From positions 5,075-69,074 of the forward strand of contig CAZKEV010000007.1 in the NCBI GenBank assembly GCA_964551875.1: a stretch of 64,000 bases of DNA, given 5' to 3'. Origin of the DNA: JACTUA01 sp964551875. Its GTDB lineage: Archaea; Halobacteriota; Methanomicrobia; Methanomicrobiales; JACTUA01. Below, one piece after another: positions 1 through 9,297 of this stretch (positions are counted from its first letter, which is position 1; every line of letters starts with the position of its first letter). The notes beneath the pieces are model-generated. The model worked only from the letters and a program-made list of their open reading frames with translations, searched no databases and had not been told where the DNA came from. A program made the translations under genes and the position numbers.

Positions 1-71
1 CAGGGAAGCCCGGGAAGAAACCGAGGGGGCGCGGCAAGAAAGACGACGAAGAGATCGGCTGGATCCATTAA
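1..71 (+). CDS. 3' end of an unidentified protein gene (partial)
   Basis: Reading from base 3, one frame stays open to a TAA at 69-71 and encodes a 22-residue tail rich in Lys, Arg and Gly that ends IGWIH. The composition resembles a basic C-terminal extension. The gene would converge with the large surface protein gene that stops at 219. Too little is present to name a family, and the frame could be accidental. Confidence 0.3.
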   Translation, partial: GKPGKKPRGRGKKDDEEIGWIH

Positions 72-218
72 GCTCTGCAAGATAACATTCCACTTCTGAA
101 AAACACCCGGGCTCCCATTATGGTCAGTTTTCCAAAGAGATCCCATCCCCTTCGCGTGTCCACAGGTGAAGGGAGAGAAGGTTGGGTTGGAAAGCGTATT
201 TTTCGGAGAAAAGATAGG

Positions 219-3200
219 TTAGTGGATGAAGATCTTCGGTGTCGGGACATCCAACGGGATGCTGAACTGGGTTATGTCGAAGGAGCTGTCTGCGTCGTCC
301 ACAAAGCCGGTCACCCTTGCCTTGTACGTCCCCGGCGCAAGGTCACTGATGTCCATGGTGTACGTATCCGATGTATCGCCAATTGCTGCCCAATTGGTTG
401 CCTTGTATGAGTAAGCCTCAGAGTTCAGGGGGGCGACTTCGATCTCTTCCCTGATATCTGGATCTTTCCCGTCGTAGATGATATCCCACACAAGGAGCGC
501 GTTTTCCCTGTCCTTGTCCGGGTTTATTCTCTGGAGGTTCTTGATCTCGAGCTTCGGCGAGGTTATCCCCTTGTCCGTCCCGCCCGGGATGGCGGTGACG
601 AAGGTGTCCGGTGCCGGGACTGAGGTGGCAGAGCCCTGGTTGTCATTGAAGTAGAGCTTGGAGCTGGAACTGATGAGCCTGATGTTCCCGGCCATGGTCA
701 CATTCAGGATGAAGTTCACCAGCCATACCTCGTTCACCTTGATGGTCCCCATCGAGACGTTGATTATGCCCTTATTCCAGTCCAACGTTGAGTTCACCGT
801 CTCCCAGGTTCCGTTCGGCCGCGTCACCCTGGTGGATATGCCATCGGTGTACACATACTGGAGGACTCTGGACCCGGGTGTAACCGGAACACCATTCACA
901 TCCACGCTCGAGAAGTCCAGGGACATGGTGGTATTCACCCCCGCCGTGTCCTTGAGGGCGCCTGCGATCTGTCCGTAGAAGTTGATGAGATCGTCCGACG
1001 TCAGGGCATAGTAGTACTTCCCGTAGGTGCTTTCCGCGAGGGCCCTGAGGGTCGCCTGTCCGTCGGTTGATATGGAGTCCGAATACCCGATGGCATAGAT
1101 CCGGATCTTATTATCCCTCGCATATTGCGACATGTTCTGGTCCTCGCTGGAAAGGTCCGAGAAGGGGTAATACGGACGCGACGTATCCCCCTGACTGAAC
1201 GAATCCGGCGAGCATGGTACCGTGTGGCCCGGGGAACAGGTCCCATCACGATTATACTTATCGCACGACCAGCAGGCGCCGCCCCGGGCAAGCGGGTCGC
1301 CGTAATAGTTGTAGTCCCCGTCAGAGAGGATGACGAGACCCTTCACCGAATCGGATTTCTTGTCATTCTTCAGCTCGGTGATGGCCTGGTAGAGGGCGTT
1401 GCGCAGGGGGGTGGCACCCGATGGCTTAAGATTTGAAATCACGTTTGTGATCTGGTTTGGATCGTTGGTCAGCGCCTGATCGATGGTTACATCATATGGG
1501 TAGTACGTATCATCCCCGAAAGAGAACTGCCCGAGGTTATCCACCTTGTAGTCGAACTGGTCCTTGAACGCCATTGCCGCAATCTTCACCAGATCTATGC
1601 GGGAAGGGACGCCCCACGACATTGATCCGGAGCGGTCGGTGACCATGTACGCGTCAACAGGCTTCGGCTTCAGGGCATACCCGTCACCCCTCACCTGGAT
1701 GGTAACATCCACGGTGCCGTTCGTGTCCACGGTCTTGGGGTCAACGGAGGTGATCACGCTGAGGTAGGGATAGTTCTTGTAGCTGAGGTTCAGGTCCATG
1801 TATTTGCCCGTCCACTTTGCCCTGACCCGGGCAACCCCCTCGGCCATGAGGCTGAAACTGGGGTTGCTGGTATCCGCGATGAAGGAGCCCGGCGTAAAGG
1901 TCCCGATGGCATACCCGGTCTCATCGGTGACGGCGCTGACCTCCTCGTCTTTCTTGTCTGTCGTCTTCTTGTCTCCCGTGATGGACGGCCCCTTGGTCGG
2001 GCTAAAGGATCCGGTGTTCACGTCCTGGATGCTGAAATAGATTGTCTGTTGCGGGACCGGGTTCCCCAGGCTATCGATGACCTTTGCCATAAGGAGGGCT
2101 TTCGCCCCGCTGTCCACCTCGCCGCTTGCCATGGTCTGCGGGCTTGCAGTGAAGGAGATATCGGTGGGCTTGCCGCTCACAAACTGGACCGTCTGGACCG
2201 CGGAGACCTTGGGGTTGTCCTGCGACTGTGCGGTTATGGTGTACCTCCCTGGCCCGGTCTTGGGGCCATAGGAGATGGTCACCTTCCCCTCGTTGTTCGT
2301 GCTGATCACCCTGCGCTCGCCGGCAGTCGTGAAGATGGAGAGGGTCCGGCCGGTGCTGGGGTTCCCGTACTGGTCGGAGAGCAGGTAATTGATGGTGCAC
2401 ACCGATGAGCCGTCGGTGGTGAGGGTGGGTGGCTTTCCACCGGGGGTCACTGTCTGGGTGATGGAGGAGGGCGGGAGGTTCGCAATACCCTGGATGCTGA
2501 TGAGGGTCCATGGCAGGGGATCGGGGGGATCGATGAGTACGAAGTTCTCCCCCGGGTGGGTATTGAGGGCGAAATCCACGTCCGCGTAGCCCGAATCGTT
2601 GAGGGCAACCGAGTGCCCCTTCACCTTCCCGCCTACACTTGTGCTGGAGGTCTCGGTCAGGAAGCCATTATCCCCACTATTGGTGGTGATGAAGGTGACC
2701 GTGTTCTTCTTCTTCTTGCTGCTGACCGGGTTCCCGTACTGGTCCGTCACCCGGATCGTGATATCGGTGATGGATCCCACGGATGCAATGCTCGGATAAG
2801 AATTCGTTGCTTTCGTGGGGAGGTCAGCAGTGATGTTCTGGGAATAAGTCTGGACCACAGGGACGGTCGTGGTTCCCGGAACGGTCACCGTTGCCGTGAT
2901 GACGGCAGTGCCTGCTGTCGTGGTAGGGAGGAATCTGGTCACGATCTGCCCGCCAGCCGGTGTCGTTCCCATGGTATCCTGGAGGCTCCAGGGCTGGGTG
3001 ACACTGAGCACGATACTCGCATCCCCGATGGCTTTATTTGTACCATCGGTCACGATGACCGTGATGTTTGCAGAGTCGGTATTGTCTGGGGCGACCCACA
3101 AATTGGAGCTTGTCACAACGACGTTTACCGGGCTGAGGGCGGCGGCAGTACCAACTAAGAGGAGGATACTGATGAACAGGATGCAGAGGCGCTTCGTATC

Positions 3201-3219
3201 TTTCCCCCCCCTTTGTCAA
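219..3219 (-). CDS. Giant secreted Ig-like/VWA surface protein 1, signal peptide out of frame
   Basis: About 1000 residues. Counting from an in-frame GTG at 3116, Ig-like (Big_1-type) repeats span roughly 1-430, each with a YGNP or LGNP turn. A von Willebrand A domain follows with MIDAS DRSGS at 494-498, Thr569 and the ILSDGD strand near 599, and a C-terminal beta domain ends TPKIFIH. A signal peptide (RLCILFISILLLVGTAAA) is encoded just upstream, but its only start, TTG at 3219, is one base out of frame because of an 8-G run at 3204-3211. Seven Gs would join them. Without the shift the protein would begin at GTG 3116 with no export signal. It is probably an extracellular adhesion or cell-wall protein. 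Paralogues lie at 3850-7380 and 9475-12579. Confidence 0.8.
3204..3211 (-). other. Homopolymeric G tract (8 G on the coding strand) at the signal-peptide junction
   Basis: Eight consecutive Gs on the minus strand fall six bases after the TTG at 3219. With eight the upstream frame leads into nonsense. With seven it reads through a lipophilic signal peptide into the mature protein. The tract is therefore either a sequencing or assembly error or a slip-strand switch. Confidence 0.75.
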
Positions 3220-3240
3220 ATTATGTATTTTACACTAATT

Positions 3241-3251
3241 GTATATATAAG
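3241..3251 (-). promoter_or_regulatory. TATA box of surface protein 1
   Basis: On the minus strand the sequence reads CTTATATATAC, a canonical archaeal TATA box. A start about 25 bases downstream falls near 3222, almost on the TTG at 3219. This supports a leaderless transcript that begins at the signal peptide rather than at the internal GTG. Confidence 0.55.
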
Positions 3252-3259
3252 TATCTTTC

Positions 3260-3849
3260 AAATGAAACTGCGTTATCATTGATATAATAATTTTCTGATG
3301 ATATTATAGTTACAGAAAGTGAATCTGACATATATAATCTGATATTTTATCATTTAGAAGTTTTTTACCGAAAATTGATCATCCGGCACAGCTTCCGAAA
3401 AATTCGCGGAGGCCCTATCCCCTTGCCGTTCGGGCTGATATCCCCTATAATTTCCCTGTTTCATGAATGGTCCGGAGAACCACAAAACCGGGGGAATTCT
3501 AGATCCTGGTATATGAGTATTTGTATCACCTGATTGGGAGATCCGGTTGATTCCTCCAGGATATATCGCCATGAGAGCCGCGATCTGGCCTGATTCCCTG
3601 AGAAAAGAAAATTGCGTTCGGATCCGCATGAGAATGGCCTTTCCACCCGCATTGAGAGCCCTCCCTCCAGGGAGGTTGATCGGATGCAGCTGGATTGCGC
3701 AGCTGGATTGCCATGAAAATTGCACGTCAGACACGGCTGTTCAATGCAGAGGGAGATGGATGGGGAGGGAGGGTCATTCAGAGTGGTAAACCGATGGGAA
3801 GCAGTCATCACGGGATGGGCCATCGCGAAGAAAAGGGGAAGACAGATCA
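3260..3849. other. Intergenic region, no convincing gene
   Basis: The first 100 bases are very AT-rich and belong to the promoter region of surface protein 1. The rest is of ordinary composition. It holds a short tandem repeat (GCAGCTGGATT twice, near 3688-3710) and only short open frames without recognisable motifs or Shine-Dalgarno sites. It may be decayed sequence between the two paralogous genes. Confidence 0.5.
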
Positions 3850-6800
3850 CTACTGGATCAGGATCTGGGGGGCTGTTGCTGGCCCGGGTATGACTATATC
3901 GACATAACCCACAGCATCGGTCGCATCGTTGACATGACCCCTGACCTTTACCCTGTACGGACCCGGTTTGAGGTCCCCGATGTTGAGGTTGTAGAACGGG
4001 CTCCAGCCTCTCTTCTCATTGAAGTTATCCACCAACCCGAATGAGTCCGAAGGGCGGGGAGCAAGGGAGATCGTCCAGTCTATCCAATTATCGAATCCGT
4101 TGTATTTGGGCTCCCATTCTAGGTGGGCGATCTCTGTATCATCCGGATTTGTCCTATTGAGGTTCTCGATTTCGAAGACAATGCCTTCAGGCCCTTTCTC
4201 TGTCCCGGGCGGGATAGCAGTGATATAGGTGTCCGGGATACCGACCTCTCCCTCTGTCCCTTTAAAGGTGATCTTCGAGCTCTTCTTGGAACTGAGTACC
4301 CTGATGTTTCCCTCGGTGAGGGCCCTCAGGGTGAAATTCACCACCCACTCCTGGTTCACCTTGATGATACCCGCCGAGAAATTGAACTGCCCATTGGCCC
4401 AGTCCGTCGTGCTGTTAACGACGGACGTGAGAGCGGGCGAGTTTGGCGCAATGAAGGCAATCAACGTCGATCGCTTGGGAGGGAGGAATTCATACTTAAA
4501 TACCGTATTTCCGGGGAGGGTATACGTCCCATTGACCTCCATATTCGTGAAGTCCAGGCTCACCTGGGTGTCGACCGAGGCTTCCTCCTTGAGCTCTCCG
4601 GCTATTTCCATGTAGATGGAGCCAAGCTGGCTGCTCGAAGCCGTCTCGTTGTACTTTCCCCCGGTCTCGGTGGCATAGGCCCGGAGCTCGTCCTTGTTGA
4701 GTTCAGACCCGAGGGCGATGGTGAAGATCTTGATGCCATTGTCCTTCGCCCAGGTGATGACGCTTCCTGTCCCCGGGCCGTCGTGGCCCCCCGGGCCGAT
4801 CGCCGAGGATCCATCCGGGTTTCGGTAAGGTTCGGCGTGGCAGAATAAGGGTCTACCGGTAGTAATACTGCAGTCAGCGTAAATGCCCTGGGGGTCCCCG
4901 CCCATGTCCCAATTTCCGTCGGTGAGGAGGATGATGGCCTGCACCGCCCCATCCCGCCTGTTATTGATGAGCTGCTTCACCGACTCGTAGATGGCCTCGC
5001 GCATCGGTGTGCCTCCCGCCGGAACGGTGGAGTTGATGGCCGTCCGTACCTGGGATTTATCGGGCGTCAGCGGGGAATCTACAGAGATCGCCATCCCGTG
5101 GTAGTCCTTCCCTGCGGGCCAATGCCCGGGGTAATGAGCATCAACATAGGCCTTATCATCCGTGGAGTCCTGGTTGCTGGGATCCTGGCAGTCCTTCCCC
5201 TTATTACAGGTATAGTCCTTCCCCGCCCGGAACGCCAATTTGTCCTTATTCTTCCACCAGTTCGAATTGTTGCCCGGATTGACGCTTGTGTTATAGAGGA
5301 TCGCAATCCCTCCCGAAGGAGCCCCGAAGGTGACAAGGCCGATCCTGTCCTGCCCGGACGTCTGGCCCACGAAAGTGTTTGCAGCATTCATGGCATCCAC
5401 CATGCGATCGTCCAGGGACTCCACAACGAGTTTGCCGGTGGGAAAAGGAATCACACTCTCGTTGTAGAGCATGGTGGCAGATCGATCGGTGCAGAGGACC
5501 ACGTCGATGGGTTTGGGCTGCAGGGCCCAGCCGTCTCCCTTCAGGCGGACCGAGACATCCACCAGCTCCCCTGTCTGGACGGTCTTCGGATTGACTTCCG
5601 TGTACACGGAGAGGAATGGATAGTTCTTATAGCTCAGGTCGATGAAACGGTCCACGGTGCCTGCGGGACCCTCCCACGATGCATTGACGGTTGTCGTACC
5701 CTGGGCTGTTGCGCTCCAGTCCGCATTGGGGTAGACAGGGAAAGCCCCCGGATAGTAATCGAGGATGGCCTGCCCGTTCTCATCGGTATTGACGGAGAGA
5801 GGGTCACTGATATTGGACGTGGTTACCCCGCGGCTCCCGATGACAGGATCCTTGGTCTGGATATAGGTGCTGTTATCGGACTTCCCGATCCAGAAGCTGA
5901 CACTCTGCCCCTTCACGGGGTTCCCCTTCTCATCAATGACCTTCGCAATGACCTGGCCAACCATACTCGGGTTCACGTCAAGGCTTGCCATGGTCTGGGG
6001 GCTCGCGGTAAGGAGCATGTTGTCCGGGTCCAGGCTCCCGAACTGGAGTGTCTGGAAGATCCTGACGCTGCTGTTCATTACGGCGGTGGCGGTGATGCTG
6101 TAGAATCCGGCAGTGAGCTTCGGGCCATAGAGGATGGTCGCGCGCCCCTCCTGGTTCGTGAAAAAGATCCTGTTCTCACCGGCGCTCGTGACGATCTGGA
6201 TGCCCTGGTCAGTTGAGGGGTTCCCCCATTGATCAAAGAGGTAGTAGTCGATGGTTGCCTGTGAGCTGCTGTCAGCCGGGATGAAGGGGGGATCCCCGGC
6301 GGGGTTGACGGACTGGCTGATGGAGAAGGGCTTGCTGTCCCCGATTCCCTTGATATCGATGAGCGACGATGAGAGGGGGGCGGGTGGGGTTATGTACACG
6401 AAGTTGTCCCCCTGTTTTGTGGCCATCAGATAGGTGACCTCTGCCCACCCCGTCTCATTGAGGGGAACAGAGATGGCCTTGAGCCGGTTTCCCATCCCGT
6501 CCGGGAATACGCCTGTCCCGCTGGCAGCGGTGAAGAAACTCACATTCGTCACCGCCCTCCTGCTGGTGACCGGGTTCCCGTACCGGTCCTCAACCAGGAC
6601 CGAGATCCTTATCGGGGAACCAACCGTCGCGGTCTGCGGGTAGAGGGTTATCGCTGTGGAGGCTGGCCCCGCGTCGATCTTCTGGACAAAGCTTGCCGTT
6701 ACCGGCGCGGTGGTCACGCCCGGAACCGTCGCAGTGGCCGTGATGATGGCGGACCCGCTCTTTGTGGTGGGGAGGAGGAGGGTCCTGACCTTCTGGTTGC

Positions 6801-7380
6801 CATTGGTGGTCAGGGCGGAATCCTGGAGGGACCATGGCGGACTTGCGCCCAGCACCAGGTTGACATTCGGGATAAGGTTGGGTGGCTGAGCCCCGTCCCC
6901 GACGCCGATGGTGAGGGTCGCATTGTCTGTCCCGTCCGCAATGACCCAGTCTTTGGTGCTTTTTATGACCACGTTCTGGGGATAATTGGAAATGGACGCC
7001 TGGATATAGATGGGGTAGGCCGTGAGGACATTTCCGTTGGCATCCACCGGGTAATAGGTGCCATACAATGCATTGACCGCGTCTGAATCGACCTTAAAAT
7101 TATTGGAATGCTTGACATCGATTTGGGCGGTCTGCGCGAGGCCCGGGTCGTCATTCTCGAACTTGCGGAGAGCGATGACCGTGCCCGATGCATAGGGGGT
7201 GAGGGGGGTGAGGTTGAGCCCGGTCTCTCCGATGAAGATGGTGTCGCCGACGCAGACGTCCCTGAGGGTCCCGGGATAGATGCCGGATGTGGTGTTGCCC
7301 CTCGCTGCCGCAGGGTTTGCTAGCAGTAGAGCGAGGACGACAAAAAGCGATAGTTTGAAGATTACGCAATGCCACCTCAT
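3850..7380 (-). CDS. Giant secreted Ig-like/VWA surface protein 2 with S-layer type N-terminal domain
   Basis: 1176 residues from ATG 7380, chosen because the signal peptide then begins MRWHCVIFKLSL and follows a GGTG-containing leader; an in-frame GTG at 7398 would add six residues. After the signal peptide comes a domain of about 100 residues (VGDTIFIGETGLNL..., with a KFENDDP motif) like the N-terminus of the S-layer protein at 14640-17138. Ig-like repeats follow, then a VWA domain with an altered MIDAS, DRSAT rather than DRSGS, near residues 632-636, and a C-terminal beta domain ending APQILIQ. No membrane anchor is visible. It is inferred to be extracellular. The first paralogue lacks the S-layer-like N-domain, so this gene looks chimaeric. 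Confidence 0.85.
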   Translation of the reverse strand: MRWHCVIFKLSLFVVLALLLANPAAARGNTTSGIYPGTLRDVCVGDTIFIGETGLNLTPLTPYASGTVIALRKFENDDPGLAQTAQIDVKHSNNFKVDSDAVNALYGTYYPVDANGNVLTAYPIYIQASISNYPQNVVIKSTKDWVIADGTDNATLTIGVGDGAQPPNLIPNVNLVLGASPPWSLQDSALTTNGNQKVRTLLLPTTKSGSAIITATATVPGVTTAPVTASFVQKIDAGPASTAITLYPQTATVGSPIRISVLVEDRYGNPVTSRRAVTNVSFFTAASGTGVFPDGMGNRLKAISVPLNETGWAEVTYLMATKQGDNFVYITPPAPLSSSLIDIKGIGDSKPFSISQSVNPAGDPPFIPADSSSQATIDYYLFDQWGNPSTDQGIQIVTSAGENRIFFTNQEGRATILYGPKLTAGFYSITATAVMNSSVRIFQTLQFGSLDPDNMLLTASPQTMASLDVNPSMVGQVIAKVIDEKGNPVKGQSVSFWIGKSDNSTYIQTKDPVIGSRGVTTSNISDPLSVNTDENGQAILDYYPGAFPVYPNADWSATAQGTTTVNASWEGPAGTVDRFIDLSYKNYPFLSVYTEVNPKTVQTGELVDVSVRLKGDGWALQPKPIDVVLCTDRSATMLYNESVIPFPTGKLVVESLDDRMVDAMNAANTFVGQTSGQDRIGLVTFGAPSGGIAILYNTSVNPGNNSNWWKNKDKLAFRAGKDYTCNKGKDCQDPSNQDSTDDKAYVDAHYPGHWPAGKDYHGMAISVDSPLTPDKSQVRTAINSTVPAGGTPMREAIYESVKQLINNRRDGAVQAIILLTDGNWDMGGDPQGIYADCSITTGRPLFCHAEPYRNPDGSSAIGPGGHDGPGTGSVITWAKDNGIKIFTIALGSELNKDELRAYATETGGKYNETASSSQLGSIYMEIAGELKEEASVDTQVSLDFTNMEVNGTYTLPGNTVFKYEFLPPKRSTLIAFIAPNSPALTSVVNSTTDWANGQFNFSAGIIKVNQEWVVNFTLRALTEGNIRVLSSKKSSKITFKGTEGEVGIPDTYITAIPPGTEKGPEGIVFEIENLNRTNPDDTEIAHLEWEPKYNGFDNWIDWTISLAPRPSDSFGLVDNFNEKRGWSPFYNLNIGDLKPGPYRVKVRGHVNDATDAVGYVDIVIPGPATAPQILIQ

Positions 7381-7420
7381 TGCATCGCCACACCACACAT
7401 TGCAAAATATGTTTATGTAT

Positions 7421-7432
7421 TAGTATATAAAA
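7421..7432 (-). promoter_or_regulatory. TATA box of surface protein 2
   Basis: The minus strand reads TTTTATATACTA. Transcription should start near 7402, giving a leader of about 20 bases before ATG 7380. Confidence 0.5.
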
Positions 7433-7572
7433 CTACCGATATATCGCTACCATAAAATAACACTAAAAAAATAATAATAGATATTATAGAGGCTTAAATG
7501 CAAATTGATAAGCATCTATGCTTAATCTGAAAAAGCATAAAGATTTATAAGCATTCGCGCATATTACGTCCT

Positions 7573-7760
7573 CCCCACCTTTTTCGGAGAATCTCCCGGG
7601 ATCGCATTCGTGAGCCTGAAATTCTCCTGTACCGTCGGAGGATGGCGAGAAGGGGCCAGCTCCATGGTAATAACTATTCATTTCCATACAGGTGCTGTAC
7701 AGGAGAAGAGCTTTCACGGGCAGCTATGCATTGCTGCGGTTTTTCGGGCCCCTGGCAACT
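7573..7760 (+). ncRNA. Candidate structured RNA with its own promoter
   Basis: This gene-free stretch of about 400 bases separates surface protein 2 from NrpR. A plus-strand TATA box (TTTATAA, 7544-7550) predicts a start near 7573. Downstream, TTCTCCTGTAC (7622-7632) pairs perfectly with GTACAGGAGAA (7697-7707), an 11-bp stem enclosing 64 bases that contain further short complementary segments (GGAG/CTCC, ATGG/CCAT). No good open frame lies inside. I do not recognise a known RNA family. The stem could instead be part of the nrpR 3' end on the other strand. Confidence 0.25.
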
Positions 7761-7795
7761 GCTCACCGTGCCGGGAGAAAAGGGGGATGCCCGGG

Positions 7796-8752
7796 TCAAC
7801 CTGCATTCTCCATCTTCGAGAACTGGATGTTGCCTGCGCCAATCTCGGTCCTGATGTGGTATCCCTCTTCAACCCCGTGACCGACCATATTCATCCCGCT
7901 GTAGGAGATGATGGAGATATGATGCGGGGAATGCGGGGTGTTGAAGACCTGTGTCCCCAGGGCAACCGGGGGGGTGAACCCCCACTGGCCCATCTGCGCG
8001 AGGAGCTCCCTGACACGGTCCAGCGCCGGGACGGGAACCTCGCGGACATTCGCGAGGGCAACACCGGTTCCGGATGCCACGACCTCCCGGATGGAGGTCA
8101 GGCCGGCAGAGATGAAGAGCTGGAGGGGATCGATAGTTGTCCCGCGATAGCCGATGAGGTCGAGGAACCCCTTCACCACCTTACCCTCGAGGGCAAGCCT
8201 GCCACCATAGGCCATGGTCACGGGAATCCCGGCTCGCTGGAGCACACCATCGATGGTGATGCTGCAGAGGGAGAGGATCCCAACCTGTCCTTCGGGGATC
8301 CGGGGATCCCTGTCCAGGATCCTGTAGGATGAGAAGAAACCATACCCGGCCCTTGATACCTCCTCAAAGGACCGGGCAACACCGGGCGCTTCATCCTCGG
8401 GAACAAGGGAGAGGTTGTAGGCCACCTCGCCGGTTCCATTTACCGGATCGAAGGTACTCCGGAAGGCGAGCCTCTCCAGTTTGGAGATGATGAACCCGAT
8501 CCGCTCCCCTACGAGGGCACTCTCGGTCTCGGTCATCCCCTCCCTGGTCAGGATGCGACCGGTGTTCCCGACCTTCCGGGTGAACCCCATCTCATCAAGA
8601 TAGCGCAGGTAATACTGTACCGCCCGGTCGGTGAGGACAAAGCCCCGTTCTGCCAGAGTCTCCGAGAGCCTCTTCGCTCCCACGGGTTCCTGGTGCTCTT
8701 TCAGGATTCTCAGGATCTCCAGGTACTTCCGTTCGCTCGGTATAAGCATCAT
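7796..8752 (-). CDS. nrpR: NrpR, transcriptional repressor of nitrogen assimilation
   Basis: 318 residues. An N-terminal winged helix (residues about 1-75, with DRAVQYYLRYLDEMGF) is followed by one NrpR effector domain (DUF128) that in this family binds 2-oxoglutarate. Euryarchaeal NrpR represses glnA and nif genes under nitrogen sufficiency. This copy has one effector domain, like the NrpRI of Methanosarcina, which works with a separate NrpRII; no NrpRII is in the window. The ATG at 8752 overlaps the stop of the upstream dcd-like gene as ATGA (a second ATG at 8749 is possible), so the two genes are translationally coupled. A longer in-frame extension upstream is composition-biased and runs antisense-free through dcd, so it was not used. 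Confidence 0.85.
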   Translation of the reverse strand: MMLIPSERKYLEILRILKEHQEPVGAKRLSETLAERGFVLTDRAVQYYLRYLDEMGFTRKVGNTGRILTREGMTETESALVGERIGFIISKLERLAFRSTFDPVNGTGEVAYNLSLVPEDEAPGVARSFEEVSRAGYGFFSSYRILDRDPRIPEGQVGILSLCSITIDGVLQRAGIPVTMAYGGRLALEGKVVKGFLDLIGYRGTTIDPLQLFISAGLTSIREVVASGTGVALANVREVPVPALDRVRELLAQMGQWGFTPPVALGTQVFNTPHSPHHISIISYSGMNMVGHGVEEGYHIRTEIGAGNIQFSKMENAG

Positions 8753-9180
8753 CGCGCCTTCACAACCCCCTGGCTGTCCTGATACCGGCCCTCGTAGAGC
8801 TCGGTAGTCCCGCCCTGGACCTGGTGGAGGATCATCTGGACCACCCGTTCCGAAGGGGAGAGCACGATATCCTCGGCGCCCAGATTCCCGAGGCAGAGGG
8901 TGAGCTGCCCCCGGAATCCCGGGTCCACGAACCCGCCCCCGAGGATGAGGCCCCTTCGTGCATACGAGGAACGGCACCTGAGGGTTGCTGCAAGGTCGGC
9001 TGGCAATTCCACCCACTCGAGGCTATGGACAAGGGTACACATCCCCCGTGCAAGGATCTGGTGACCGGTCACCCTGAGATCATAGGATGCCGGCTGCTGG
9101 CAGACGTCGCTGTAAGGACGTATCACAAGACCGCCTGTCTCACCACGTCTTCGGCATATCTCGGTTGCTGAGAGGATCAT
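8749..9180 (-). CDS. dcd: dCTP deaminase/dUTPase family protein lacking the deaminase glutamate
   Basis: 143 residues, short for Dcd (about 180-200). The fold signatures are clear: QPASYDLRV near residue 30, SSYARRGL, GGGFVDPGFRGQLTL and a C-terminal YEGRYQDSQG that closes over the triphosphate. Dcd and bifunctional Dcd-Dut enzymes carry a catalytic Glu in the strand after PGF.G (TLEL or VLEF). Here that strand reads TLCLGN, with Cys in the Glu position. I infer a dUTP diphosphatase or an altered enzyme rather than a true dCTP deaminase. It is the first gene of a pair with nrpR (ATGA overlap), with a promoter just upstream. Confidence 0.75.
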   Translation of the reverse strand: MILSATEICRRRGETGGLVIRPYSDVCQQPASYDLRVTGHQILARGMCTLVHSLEWVELPADLAATLRCRSSYARRGLILGGGFVDPGFRGQLTLCLGNLGAEDIVLSPSERVVQMILHQVQGGTTELYEGRYQDSQGVVKAR

Positions 9181-9207
9181 CCTATCACGTACTTGGGGGT
9201 TGTCGCC

Positions 9208-9239
9208 TTTTAAAGTTTGGATGATCCGTCGGTACGGAT
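9208..9239 (-). promoter_or_regulatory. Promoter of dcd-nrpR with an upstream palindrome
   Basis: The minus strand reads CTTTAAAAGG (about 9207-9216), a TATA-like element whose start would fall near 9187, seven bases before the dcd ATG. Just upstream is ATCCGT-CGGT-ACGGAT (9224-9239), a perfect 6-bp inverted repeat with a 4-base spacer. It is a candidate operator, but it does not match the GGAA-N6-TTCC pattern described for Methanococcus NrpR. Confidence 0.4.
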
Positions 9240-9297
9240 GATGGGGATGGATTTTTTGGGGAATGGTTAATACGGGTCAGAAAGAAACAAGGGAACT

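Noticed and set aside
3461..3850. Open frame of 129 codons between surface proteins 1 and 2
   Set aside because: No ribosome site, no recognisable domain, odd composition; treated as intergenic.
7484..7717. Open frame of 77 codons upstream of surface protein 2
   Set aside because: Runs through the predicted plus-strand promoter and stem, with no family resemblance; kept as a possible RNA instead.
8753..9016. 88-residue N-terminal extension of NrpR
   Set aside because: It overlaps almost all of the downstream half of dcd in another frame and is Pro/Gly/Arg-rich; the ATGA junction at 8752 and the winged-helix start fix the true N-terminus.
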